Shown here in pieces: positions 24,230-32,224 of a stretch of DNA of 32,529 nt. Where the stretch lies: assembly GCA_018396555.1 (NCBI GenBank), contig JAGTQL010000007.1, forward strand, positions 1 through 32,529. The letters are read 5' to 3'. The first letter of the stretch is position 1. Each line of letters starts with the position of its first letter. The stretch is from Candidatus Bathyarchaeota archaeon (lineage in GTDB: Archaea > Thermoproteota > Bathyarchaeia > Bathyarchaeales > DTEX01). The notes below the pieces were generated by a model. It saw only the letters and a program-made list of their open reading frames with translations, did no database searches and had not been told where the DNA came from. The position numbers were made by a program, and so were the translations under genes.

Positions 24230-25720
24230 TCAATTCAATTTTTCCGAAATTTCTCTCGAAGCGAAATCCTTAGTCATCTTCAGCATTTTTCTAGCCTCCT
24301 TGTCGACTAATAGAACTAGCGAGAAGTAGACTAGTGCGCCAAAAAGCACCTTTACCGCCACCATGGAAAGCCTCGCTAAGGTTGGGGTCAAATATAAAAC
24401 TAAAGACATCACCAGCGATGCGCTCAAATACTTTATAAGGCTAACCCACGGTATATCAAATCTTAGGCATCTCGACGCTATAACATATTTAGATACGATA
24501 ATAGATAGGTTAGTTAGGACATTTATTAGCGCCAAATATTCAGTTGCTGTCAGGGCATCCGGCATTCCAACGGCAAGAATTACATACATAAGCGGCACGA
24601 TCACCGCTGCCTGAGCATAGGTTAACGTTTGCTGAAGGAAAAGTCTGCTTCCAATCATTTTCCTATAGGATATTTCTTCATCAGCATCCAATCTTTCTGT
24701 GCCGCTTATGATCGAATCAAAAACCGAGGAAGCTGCCGAGAGAAGAGCGTTGATAGATAGTAAAATCAGGATCGGCTTGGCTACGGCGTATAATGGATTC
24801 AGAATCAGCAAAAGAGGTTCTGAGAGAACTATTGCACCTATGCACATGGGCAATGCAAACATTAGAATCATTTTTAATGATGATGAGACGTCGCTGGGGT
24901 TAGCTTCAGATAGAAGTTTTGGGTATAAGGCGAATGATAAGGAGGATGAATAGCCTACTATGGAGGCTATGGCGGATGATGCGCCGTAATAGGCTCTTGC
25001 TAATTCCCCGCTATAAACGAAAAGAAGGATGTTTGCAAACATTAGAATTCTTCCACCTATAATGCCGTAAATATTTATTAGAGAAGCCTTGAACCACCTT
25101 TTAGCGTAATCCCACCTAATCCTCCCGAGGATCTCGCGCCGTATGCCCCTCACATAAAATAATATCTGAACTAAGTAGGATGCTATAAGGCTGAATAAAA
25201 CCCCTATTAAGCCCATCCTAAAACCTATTATAAAAAGAAAGCCCAGGGACACTTTGCCGATCTCAAGCACTAATAATCCAAACGCCATCATTTCCGGACG
25301 TTTAGGATAAAATATTGCCTCCAAAACTGCTTGAATATGGTTCTCAACTATTAAGAAGACGCCTACGAAATACGTTAAAAAGTATTTGCTGGAAACTTGA
25401 AGTATGCCTAATATATTTGGTATAGTGATGAGATAAACCGCAGTGGATGCTAAGGCTACTAGAAGATTTATGATTAGACCCGTTTTCGGAGAGTCCTGAC
25501 GTCCTCTAGCCGTGAACCTTGTTACCCAGAAAGGTATTATTGCGGATGCTAGCGTGAAGTAAGATAGGGTATCGCCGATATTACTGTATACACCATACTC
25601 CTCAAGCGTAATATTTCTGGTGACTAGAAGCGTGAACACTAAGCCGGTTCCCACGCTAAGCAACCTAAAAAGGAACAGCATGAGTCCGGAATAGCGAAGT
25701 CTAATGCGGCTGCCAGACAA
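24230..25720 (-). CDS. Polysaccharide flippase (Wzx/MATE-like, MOP superfamily)
   Basis: The 496 residues contain 12-14 hydrophobic segments in the MOP-exporter pattern: an opening helix after a basic N-terminus, ITLEEYGVYSNIGDT as the family's loop 1, and a second repeat half starting near residue 270. It would flip a lipid-linked oligosaccharide across the cell membrane for protein glycosylation or surface polysaccharide. The start is TTG 25720, with AAAGGT upstream; an internal ATG before LFLFRLL would remove only the basic N-terminal dozen. It diverges from the sugar-1-phosphate transferase gene across 113 bases, consistent with one glycan locus. The cargo cannot be inferred. Confidence 0.9.
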   Translation of the reverse strand: MSGSRIRLRYSGLMLFLFRLLSVGTGLVFTLLVTRNITLEEYGVYSNIGDTLSYFTLASAIIPFWVTRFTARGRQDSPKTGLIINLLVALASTAVYLITIPNILGILQVSSKYFLTYFVGVFLIVENHIQAVLEAIFYPKRPEMMAFGLLVLEIGKVSLGFLFIIGFRMGLIGVLFSLIASYLVQILFYVRGIRREILGRIRWDYAKRWFKASLINIYGIIGGRILMFANILLFVYSGELARAYYGASSAIASIVGYSSSLSFALYPKLLSEANPSDVSSSLKMILMFALPMCIGAIVLSEPLLLILNPLYAVAKPILILLSINALLSAASSVFDSIISGTERLDADEEISYRKMIGSRLFLQQTLTYAQAAVIVPLMYVILAVGMPDALTATEYLALINVLTNLSIIVSKYVIASRCLRFDIPWVSLIKYLSASLVMSLVLYLTPTLARLSMVAVKVLFGALVYFSLVLLVDKEARKMLKMTKDFASREISEKLN

Positions 25721-25833
25721 TCTTTTTCAAACCTTTCTTTTCCACTTATAGATTATTTTAAAAAGCCTAATATTTATTAGGTTTAGCTATAAGCGTAAAT
25801 CATAATTGTGCTTTACAAGGTGGCGCTGGGATC

Positions 25834-26703
25834 TTGGGAATAGCGAAACTATTTCCTAAAGCTCCGGATGAGCATAAGCCCGGTAGACCGATGGTTTCAA
25901 ATGGGCTTGGCGCAGTATATATTCTATCTTCAGTAATCTACCTGTTTATTCTTCAAGGGCTTCAAAGATGGAATAGATTGTCCGCATTAACTTTAGCTTC
26001 ATGCATACTCTTCGGCGGCTTTATGGGCCTGTTTGACGACTGGGCGGATCTAAGATGGAGGTACAAAGCGTTCTTACCGCTTATAGCAGCTCTGCCATTA
26101 ATAGTGCTCCGTGAGGGTGAGACAACGATGAGCACATATTTCTGGGGGAAGGTTGACCTTGGTCCGCTATACTACTTCGTAGTTGCCCCACTAATCGTAA
26201 CCATAACAACAAACACCGTGAATCAGCTCGGCGGCCTTAACGGTTTGGAATCCATCTGTCCCTCCATAGTTTTATCAGGATTGTTTACCGTCTCTATGCT
26301 TCATGGGCGCGAGCAAACCGTTCTATTATATGTTCCGCTCGTCGTCTCATGGGCTCTGGCATATTACAATTTTAGAGGTAAAATTTTTGTTGGCAATACA
26401 GGTTCATTTTCTTTTGGAATAACTTTAGCTTCCTACGCTATAATAGCGAACATAGAGCAAACATTAGCCATTTCAATAATCCCATACATAATTAACTCAT
26501 CGCTAATTCTAATCAACATTTTACTTTTTAAGCGTAGAGCTGCGCTCGAAATAAGCTGGCCGATGCTGAAGGCAAAACATAGAAGAAGCCTAACCACGCT
26601 AATTGCTTACTACTATCCAGCAACAGAGCGTAAACTAGTCTTATTAATCTCATCGCTATTTATTCTAACAACAGTGGTGGCCGTGCTAACATCAGTTACC
26701 TAG
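25834..26703 (+). CDS. Polyprenyl-phosphate sugar-1-phosphate transferase (GPT/MraY family), lacking the first helix
   Basis: This integral membrane enzyme would transfer GlcNAc-1-P or a similar sugar from UDP-sugar to dolichyl phosphate, the first step of N-glycan assembly. Motifs: HKPGRPMVSNGLGA (substrate loop), GLFDDWADLRWRYK with D68, D69 and D72, NTVNQLGGLNGLES resembling the DPAGT1/AglH form, FVGNTGSFSFG, and a late KAKHRRSLTT basic loop. The family normally has one transmembrane helix before the HKP loop. Here the only start (TTG 25834) lies just before the loop, and the frame is closed by TAA 64 bases upstream, so the helix is missing. The usual F-V-G-D-T reads F-V-G-N-T. The protein may still work, or this may be a diverged paralogue. 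DUF354 follows 20 bases later. Confidence 0.82.
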   Translation: MGIAKLFPKAPDEHKPGRPMVSNGLGAVYILSSVIYLFILQGLQRWNRLSALTLASCILFGGFMGLFDDWADLRWRYKAFLPLIAALPLIVLREGETTMSTYFWGKVDLGPLYYFVVAPLIVTITTNTVNQLGGLNGLESICPSIVLSGLFTVSMLHGREQTVLLYVPLVVSWALAYYNFRGKIFVGNTGSFSFGITLASYAIIANIEQTLAISIIPYIINSSLILINILLFKRRAALEISWPMLKAKHRRSLTTLIAYYYPATERKLVLLISSLFILTTVVAVLTSVT

Positions 26704-26723
26704 AACCTAAATGGTGCATTTAA

Positions 26724-27707
26724 ATGAAAATATGGTATGACGCATGCACCGGCAAACATGTTCGCTATGGAGCCGCTATAACGGAACGTTTAAGACAAAA
26801 AGGACATGAAATAATATTTACTTTAAGGAAACATCCAGATACGATTTCACTGGCAAAACACTTAAATTTAAAGTTTAACGTTGTAGGAGAATATGATCCT
26901 TCATCAAAGTTCATGAGGCTTTATAAGGGTTTACTTAGGCAAGTCGAGTTCTGTAAAATGTTTAAGGATGAGCCTCCTAATGTTGCGATTTCCCACGGGT
27001 CTGTTGATTTATGTCGAGTTGCATTCGGTTTAGGTGTGCCCATAATCTCCACTTACGATACGCCGCATGCTGATGCTGTAAGTAGATTAACGATTCCACT
27101 AAGCGACGTAGTTGTTGTCTCAAAAGCTGTTCCAGAAAATTACTTGCGTACTTATGGAGCGAAAAGAATAACCACGTTTGACGGTGTCGATGAAGTTGCC
27201 TGGATGAGAAACTTTAAGCCTAAAGTTACATGCGATTTTGGAAGACCGCTCATAATTGTTAGACAAATTGAGAGCAGAGCAGCGTATGCAGAGGGCTTAA
27301 CTACAGATATAACTGAGAAAATAGCCGCAGAATTAACATCGCTTGGTAAAGTTGTATTTCTAGCCAGATATGATAGGAAGTCCAGGGGGGGCTTAATTGT
27401 TCCAAAGGTTTTCATCGATTCAGCAAATCTAGCATCTCAAGCGGACTTGGTTATCAGCGCTGGCGGAACAATTGCTAGGGAAGCCGCTTTGGCTGGAACA
27501 CCAAGTATAGTTATCAAAATTTTTGATGGAATGCATGTTAATGAATACTTGGCCAACAAGGGATTTCCAATTTTTATAGTTAATCCTGAAGAAGCCATAA
27601 ACTATGCTGAGAAGTATTTAGGGAGACGTTTTGACATCAGTTCGCTAATTAATAGTCTCGAAGATCCAGTTAATATTATTGAGAGTATTATTGAAAAGAT
27701 TAGTTAA
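26724..27707 (+). CDS. DUF354 protein, GT-B glycosyltransferase-like
   Basis: DUF354 landmarks are the opening MKIWYDACTGKHVRYGAAI, an SHGSVDLCRVAFGLGVP helix-loop, PLSDVVVVSKAVP, and the C-terminal nucleotide-binding-like stretch DLVISAGGTIAREAALAGTPS, which resembles the UDP-binding loop of GT-B enzymes such as UDP-GlcNAc 2-epimerase and MurG. The reaction is not established; glycosyl transfer or sugar-nucleotide epimerisation is inferred. It follows the sugar-1-phosphate transferase by 20 bases on the same strand, indicating an operon and a role in the same glycan. ATG 26724 is the only sensible start. At 327 residues the length is typical. Confidence 0.85.
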   Translation: MKIWYDACTGKHVRYGAAITERLRQKGHEIIFTLRKHPDTISLAKHLNLKFNVVGEYDPSSKFMRLYKGLLRQVEFCKMFKDEPPNVAISHGSVDLCRVAFGLGVPIISTYDTPHADAVSRLTIPLSDVVVVSKAVPENYLRTYGAKRITTFDGVDEVAWMRNFKPKVTCDFGRPLIIVRQIESRAAYAEGLTTDITEKIAAELTSLGKVVFLARYDRKSRGGLIVPKVFIDSANLASQADLVISAGGTIAREAALAGTPSIVIKIFDGMHVNEYLANKGFPIFIVNPEEAINYAEKYLGRRFDISSLINSLEDPVNIIESIIEKIS

Positions 27708-27904
27708 TGAATTTTTGACTCCATGACGCATATAGCACAAGTGTGTTTAATATGCGCTGAAAACCGAATAGGTTTATGGCTAGCGAAGATAAGCATTCTT
27801 GATAAAGATGGTATTAGTGCGAAGAACCAGTACTGCCAAGGAGCATTATTCCCGTTTTTTCTCGCATTATTAAGTTGAGAGACGTGTTTTATGCTTAGCG
27901 CACG

Positions 27905-28417
27905 CTACTTCTCACCAGCGAATTTCAGCCTTTTCATTTCATATTCTTCCCATTTCATATACTCTTTTGCGGGTATTCCCTTAACCACAGTTCCAGCCTT
28001 AACGTTTCTTGTCACTATGCTTCCAGCAGCTATAACTGCATTTTCCTCTACTACTATATTTGGCATTATTACTGCACATCCTCCGATTATAACATTGTTC
28101 TTTATTACTGGCGGCGTTACCTGCTTGCTTACCGGATATTTATCGTTTAAGATTGATACGTTGGGCCCTATGAAGACATCGTCACCTATTCTACAGCCGT
28201 TTGATATTGTTACATGTGCTTGTATATTGCAGTTTTTCCCTATCTTAACATTCTTCCCTATATCGCAGAAGCTTCCAATTCTCGTGTTATCGCCTATTCG
28301 TGTGTTATCGCCGATTATAACATAGTTCCATATAATTACGCCAGAACCCAGCTGCACATTACTGCCCAGAATAATGCCTAAACCAAATCTAGGCTTAAGA
28401 TTTTCCAAATACGTCAC
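27905..28417 (-). CDS. Left-handed beta-helix acetyltransferase, WlbB-like
   Basis: Hexapeptide repeats run through residues 13-150 ([LIV]-G-x-x-x-x), for example GDNTRIGDNTRIGSFCDIGK and GKNCNIQAHVTI, with the DVFIGPNVSILNDKYP loop and a final NVKAGTVVKGIPAKEY. The order resembles WlbB, which N-acetylates the 3-amino group of UDP-GlcNAc3NA, although serine and sugar O-acetyltransferases share the fold. The start is GTG 28417. A TTTATAAA box sits about 18 bases upstream, with no Shine-Dalgarno, so leadership and start are uncertain. With the WlbA-like gene at 20509 it suggests synthesis of a diacetamido uronic acid-type sugar. It converges with the DUF354 gene across about 200 bases with no further gene. 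Confidence 0.85.
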   Translation of the reverse strand: MTYLENLKPRFGLGIILGSNVQLGSGVIIWNYVIIGDNTRIGDNTRIGSFCDIGKNVKIGKNCNIQAHVTISNGCRIGDDVFIGPNVSILNDKYPVSKQVTPPVIKNNVIIGGCAVIMPNIVVEENAVIAAGSIVTRNVKAGTVVKGIPAKEYMKWEEYEMKRLKFAGEK

Positions 28418-28891
28418 GCTCGTAAATCATTATTTATAAAGGTGTTCATAAATTTCACTTATGAAACCTGTAGATGAGATCTTTCATTAGCAACAATGCC
28501 ACAACTGCTATGTCGATCAGCCGCCATAAAATGACGCGTGTAAAAAGAAATCCATAATCAGTATACAATCAATCATAGCGGAATTTTTATAAGAGAAGCA
28601 AAGGAACGGTCTGAGAAATTAAAAGTATCTATATTCCTTTAAAAATGGAAGGATTGAGATGCGGAACGTGGCAACTTAAGGATTTTTGAGCTTAAAATCG
28701 TTATGTGGTCGCGTATGCTGAAACAAAATTTTCTTTGTCGATTTAGTGAAAAGTCTAAATTTCAGGCTTTTCTCAGAATGATAAATAACGTTGTTTAAAT
28801 TCATAATACGGTCTTAAGTTGTCACGTCCGAGATGCGAATAGTAAAGTTTAAATTTCCACTATGTTTCTTCTTCTCTGAGCGTGTGTCGTA
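28418..28891. other. Intergenic region with promoters only
   Basis: This 474-base AT-rich region lies between the divergent acetyltransferase and rpoP genes. It has TATA elements near each gene but no coding-quality frame. I looked for C/D-box guide RNA signals (TGATGA, CTGA) and found no set with proper spacing. No repeats or tRNA were seen. Confidence 0.45.
28848..28853 (+). promoter_or_regulatory. TATA box for rpoP
   Basis: TTTAAA, preceded by purine-rich AGTAAAG as a BRE, predicts a transcription start near 28876 and a leader of about 15 bases before TTG 28892. Confidence 0.5.
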
Positions 28892-29053
28892 TTGTCCAGC
28901 GCAGAAGAGGCTGAACTGCTCTACCAGTGCGTTAGATGCGGCGCAATAGTTAAGTCGTCTGAGCTTGAGCTTGGAATAAGATGCCCATACTGCAGATATA
29001 GGGTTCTGAGGAAAATTAGGCCACCTGTTGTTAAACGTGTTCAGGCAAGATAA
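28892..29053 (+). CDS. rpoP: DNA-directed RNA polymerase subunit P (Rpo12)
   Basis: This 53-residue zinc-ribbon subunit of archaeal RNA polymerase (RPB12/RPC10 homologue) binds zinc through C13, C16, C31 and C34 (YQCVRCG and RCPYCRYR). The C-terminus RPPVVKRVQAR is the family's conserved tail. A TGA lies five codons upstream in frame, so TTG 28892 is the only standard start. A TATA box at 28848 fits a short leader. It precedes adenosylhomocysteinase on the same strand by about 75 bases. Length and Cys spacing are normal. Confidence 0.93.
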   Translation: MSSAEEAELLYQCVRCGAIVKSSELELGIRCPYCRYRVLRKIRPPVVKRVQAR

Positions 29054-29127
29054 ACGTTTAATCCTAACATAATGTTAAAATTCTTCTGAAGGCATTTTTT
29101 GGATCGTAATGTTTGCTGGTGAGCATG

Positions 29128-30384
29128 ATGGCGGATTTTAAAATTAAAGATCCTAGCTTGGCCGATAAGGGCGAATTACTTGTTGAATGGGCTTCAATAC
29201 ATATGCCCGTTCTAAATCAGATTGCTCAGCGTTTTACTGTGGAAAAGCCGCTTGAGGGCTTAAGAATTGGAGCATGCCTACATGTGACCAAGGAGACAGC
29301 GGTCTTGATTAAAACGCTTACTGCTGGTGGAGCTGAGGTTGCACTTTGCGGTTCAAATCCATTGTCAACGCAGGATGAGGTTGCGGCGGCATTGGTGAGA
29401 ATGGGCGTCAAAGTTTATGCTTGGCGCGGCGAAACAACGGAAGATTACTATTGGTGCATAAACCGCGTTATAGATCACGAGCCGATTATCACCTTAGACG
29501 ATGGCGCGGATCTGGTAGGCACGATGCATGCTTCCAGGAGGGATGCTATAGAAAACGTTAAGGGCGGAACTGAGGAAACTACAACTGGGGTTATGAGGCT
29601 TAAGGCAATGGCTCAGAAAGGGGTGCTTGAATACCCAATTATAGCCGTAAATGATGCCTACACAAAATATTTGTTCGATAATCGCTATGGAACCGGACAG
29701 AGCACGATAGATGGCATATTAAGGGCGACAAACACGCTTTTAGCTGGAAAAAGGTTTGTTATTTGCGGCTACGGTTGGTGTGGGCGAGGGTTGGCGTTGA
29801 GGGTTAGGGGCATGGGTGCAAATGTAATAGTCACCGAAGTTAATCCGCTGCGTGCACTTGAAGCAGTCATGGATGGTTTCCAAGTGATGCCCATATCTGA
29901 AGCAGCTCCAATGGGCGATATCTTCGTGACGGTAACTGGAAACATAAACGTCATAAGAAAGGAGCACATGCTCAAAATGAAGGATGGTGCAATACTCGCT
30001 AATAGTGGGCACTTCAATGTTGAGATAAACGTGCCCGGTTTGGAGGAGGCTTCCGTATCAAAAAGGCTCATAAAGCCGAACCTTGAGGAATATAAACTTA
30101 AAGATGGGAGAAGAATATACCTGCTCGCCGAGGGTCGACTTGTAAATTTGGCTTCAGCTGAGGGACACCCATCGGAAGTTATGGACATGTCATTTTCAAA
30201 TCAGGCATTATGCGTTGAATATTTAGCTAAGAATCCTAAGATGGCGCCTAAAGTTTATGGTGTTCCGAGGGAGATCGATGAGATGGTTGCTAAGTTAAAG
30301 CTAAAGTCAATGAATATAGATATCGATGAATTAACTGAAGAGCAGAAGCAGTACCTCTCAAGCTGGGAGGTTGGAACAACCTAA
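29128..30384 (+). CDS. sahH: Adenosylhomocysteinase (S-adenosyl- or S-inosylhomocysteine hydrolase)
   Basis: The enzyme hydrolyses S-adenosylhomocysteine to adenosine and homocysteine using tightly bound NAD. Conserved parts are [15 protein letters not shown], the [15 protein letters not shown] segment, [38 protein letters not shown] with the active-site Asp and Lys, NAD loop [13 protein letters not shown], and the C-terminal [15 protein letters not shown]. At 418 residues it is the archaeal length. Three starts compete: TTG 29113, ATG 29125 and ATG 29128. GGTGAG at 29119-29124 is best spaced for 29128, and [13 protein letters not shown] also looks like a natural beginning. The methyltransferases in the window (Trm5, Trm112 partners) yield its substrate. 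The primase gene follows 28 bases later. Confidence 0.95.
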   Translation: MADFKIKDPSLADKGELLVEWASIHMPVLNQIAQRFTVEKPLEGLRIGACLHVTKETAVLIKTLTAGGAEVALCGSNPLSTQDEVAAALVRMGVKVYAWRGETTEDYYWCINRVIDHEPIITLDDGADLVGTMHASRRDAIENVKGGTEETTTGVMRLKAMAQKGVLEYPIIAVNDAYTKYLFDNRYGTGQSTIDGILRATNTLLAGKRFVICGYGWCGRGLALRVRGMGANVIVTEVNPLRALEAVMDGFQVMPISEAAPMGDIFVTVTGNINVIRKEHMLKMKDGAILANSGHFNVEINVPGLEEASVSKRLIKPNLEEYKLKDGRRIYLLAEGRLVNLASAEGHPSEVMDMSFSNQALCVEYLAKNPKMAPKVYGVPREIDEMVAKLKLKSMNIDIDELTEEQKQYLSSWEVGTT

Positions 30385-30412
30385 ACAATTTTCATGGTAA
30401 AGGTAGAATTAG

Positions 30413-31198
30413 ATGCTGAATGGCTATTACATGCCTAAAGGGATGCGTCCCTCAAATCTAGAGGAGCGTAGACGCTTCTACAGCGAAGAATTTAATGTTA
30501 ACGGAGTTCAGGAGTGGCTTAGAGGTTGGGGTGGAAAAATAGTTTTCGCAGTGATAATTGGCAGGCATACAAGAATTTATCCTCCGGAATATGAAGGTGA
30601 CGCTTCAACTACGATACTGATAGACAAATATAGGGGTCTAGGAGATGTAAGAAGGTGGATTTTAAAGTTTCTACCGGAATCGGTTTATTATGATAGAAAC
30701 GTCTACGATGATGACGAAAATATCGTAGGACAAGAAATGGCTTTTGATCTAGACCCGGAAAACCTAACATGCCCAATACATGGTTCCCTGGAAGATAAAA
30801 TGAAGAGGCATCAGGGGCTAAGCTTTTGTGAAATAGAACTTGAAATGGTGAAGAATGAAACCATGAGGCTTCACGAAGAACTATCTAAGATGTTCTCAGA
30901 CATTGGAATAGTCTACTCTGGAAGAGGATTCCATATACATGTTTTCGATAAGGATGTTTTCAGCTGGGGCAAAGAAAAACGAAGGGAGATTGCCGAAGAA
31001 ATAAAAAGAAGAGGGTTCATGATAGACGAGTGGGTAACATCGGGCAGCATGAGGCTCATCAGGCTCCCCTATAGCCTTCACGGTATGGTTTCCAGAATCG
31101 TAACCCCATTAGATATAAGTCGGCTGGAGAAGTTTAATCCAATCGAAGACGAAGTGTGCATACCGCGTTTCCTGAAAGAGAGTTTAAAAGCTGGCTAA
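30413..31198 (+). CDS. priS: PriS-like DNA primase catalytic subunit, compact form
   Basis: The archaeo-eukaryotic primase fold is recognised from RRRFYSEEF near the start, MAFDLDPENLTCP with catalytic D112 and D114, a zinc-knuckle-like C-x-x-H...C, VYSGRGFHIHVFD with H174, the third Asp D205 in MIDEWVT, and RLIRLPYSLHG. All catalytic residues are present. At 261 residues it is much shorter than typical archaeal PriS (about 330-360): the helical insert normally between the SGRGFH strand and the late Asp is almost absent. It could be the genome's main primase small subunit or a paralogue; PriL is not in this window. ATG 30413 is used, and ATG 30431 is possible. It follows sahH by 28 bases and its stop overlaps a small opposite-strand ORF. 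Confidence 0.85.
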   Translation: MLNGYYMPKGMRPSNLEERRRFYSEEFNVNGVQEWLRGWGGKIVFAVIIGRHTRIYPPEYEGDASTTILIDKYRGLGDVRRWILKFLPESVYYDRNVYDDDENIVGQEMAFDLDPENLTCPIHGSLEDKMKRHQGLSFCEIELEMVKNETMRLHEELSKMFSDIGIVYSGRGFHIHVFDKDVFSWGKEKRREIAEEIKRRGFMIDEWVTSGSMRLIRLPYSLHGMVSRIVTPLDISRLEKFNPIEDEVCIPRFLKESLKAG

Positions 31199-31293
31199 GC
31201 CTTCTTCTTCACCTTTCTTTTTTTCACTTCTTTAGCTTTCTTCTCTTTCTTCCCATAGTAGTAATACTTCTTTTTCTTCTCAGCCTCAGCCAA
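31195..31293 (-). CDS. Lysine-rich 32-residue small protein
   Basis: Reading from TTG 31293 gives MAEAEKKKKYYYYGKKEKKA, then a very basic tail ending VKKKA and TAG. GGAGGG on the minus strand lies 6 bases upstream of the TTG, an ideal Shine-Dalgarno, which is the main reason to believe the ORF. About half the residues are Lys. It is likely to bind RNA or the ribosome, or to be a small nucleic-acid-binding protein; no family is recognised. Its stop overlaps the primase stop tail to tail, and its start faces the phosphatase gene across about 100 bases. Confidence 0.6.
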   Translation of the reverse strand: MAEAEKKKKYYYYGKKEKKAKEVKKRKVKKKA

Positions 31294-31299
31294 AAATAT

Positions 31300-31305
31300 C
31301 CCTCC
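31300..31305 (-). promoter_or_regulatory. Ribosome-binding site of the lysine-rich small ORF
   Basis: GGAGGG on the minus strand is spaced 6 bases from TTG 31293. It is one of the strongest Shine-Dalgarno matches in the window and decides the start. Confidence 0.65.
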
Positions 31306-31396
31306 ATCAATATTCTTGATGCGGAAACATAATATAAAGTTGCTGCATAAAATGTTTAATGTAAAATCCGTCTACAGTCGGATGGAGAAATATGAG

Positions 31397-32215
31397 ATGA
31401 GCTGGAAGCTTAGTCTGCTAACCGATCTTGCTAAAGAGGTATTTTCCGCTATTCATCCGCTGCTTGGAACTGCAAGGTCAAGGGAAGTGCTTGGTTTAGG
31501 CTTTGGTGGGGATAAGACAAGGTTTATAGACGCCGTATCTGAGTCGGCGGCTCTACAATACCTTAAGAATAAAGGTTTTTCATGCATCTTCATCGGTGAA
31601 GAATGCGGTGTTAAAGAGATCGGCTTCTTCCCGAAATTTTATCTTATTCTTGATGGTGTTGATGGAACGACGAATGCAACAAGGGGAATAGGGTTCGCAT
31701 CCGCTTCAATAGCTATGTCACCAACAAGCTGGTTAAGAGATATTGAAGCCGCGGTTGTAATAGATTTGTATAACGGAGGGATTTATTCTGCTGAAAAAGG
31801 GGAAGGCGCGAAATTTAATGGACAGCCGATAAAAACATCAAGCATTAAAACTCTTGAGGAGGCAGTTTTAAGCATAGATATCTCGAGAAGCCCGGGTTCA
31901 ATTGAGAAAGTAGCGCCGCTGGTGAGTAAAGTCAGGGGCGTAAGGGCTCTAGGTTCAGCGTCCCTAGAAATATGCCATGTCGCATCGGGACTTTTAGATG
32001 CATATGTAGATATACGAGGAAAACTTAGGATGGTGGATTTTGCAGCCGGCATGTTAATAGTTAGAGAAGCCGGCGGAGTATTTCTTCAGCCGAATGGCGA
32101 AGATATACCCAATGCCCAATTAAACGAGCTTAAGGGCTTCTCGGTAGTAGCCTCTGCGAACAGAGATATTTTCGATAAAATACGCCTCCTAATTAGTCCA
32201 AATGCACCTAGCTAA
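31397..32215 (+). CDS. Inositol monophosphatase/fructose-1,6-bisphosphatase family enzyme
   Basis: This is a Mg-dependent sugar phosphatase of the archaeal IMPase/FBPase family. Metal-site motifs are GEE, DGVDGTTNATRG (the D-x-x-DGT signature) and MVDFAAGMLIVREAGG (W/V-D-x-AAG); GGDKTRFIDAVSE is the archaeal N-terminal loop. It probably hydrolyses inositol-1-phosphate and/or fructose-1,6-bisphosphate. The frame is open from TTG 31316, but MSWKLSLLTDLAKEV at ATG 31397 matches the usual family beginning. GGATGGAG lies upstream of it, and a TATA box at 31331-31338 would start the transcript near 31360, after the earliest ATGs. ATG 31382 is the second choice. The metallophosphoesterase gene follows 9 bases later. 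Confidence 0.85.
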   Translation: MSWKLSLLTDLAKEVFSAIHPLLGTARSREVLGLGFGGDKTRFIDAVSESAALQYLKNKGFSCIFIGEECGVKEIGFFPKFYLILDGVDGTTNATRGIGFASASIAMSPTSWLRDIEAAVVIDLYNGGIYSAEKGEGAKFNGQPIKTSSIKTLEEAVLSIDISRSPGSIEKVAPLVSKVRGVRALGSASLEICHVASGLLDAYVDIRGKLRMVDFAAGMLIVREAGGVFLQPNGEDIPNAQLNELKGFSVVASANRDIFDKIRLLISPNAPS

Positions 32216-32224
32216 GTGATATTT

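Noticed and set aside
27891-28325. Plus-strand open frame of 144 codons opposite the acetyltransferase
   Set aside because: It is a shadow of the hexapeptide-repeat gene; the repeat pattern on the minus strand is unambiguous.
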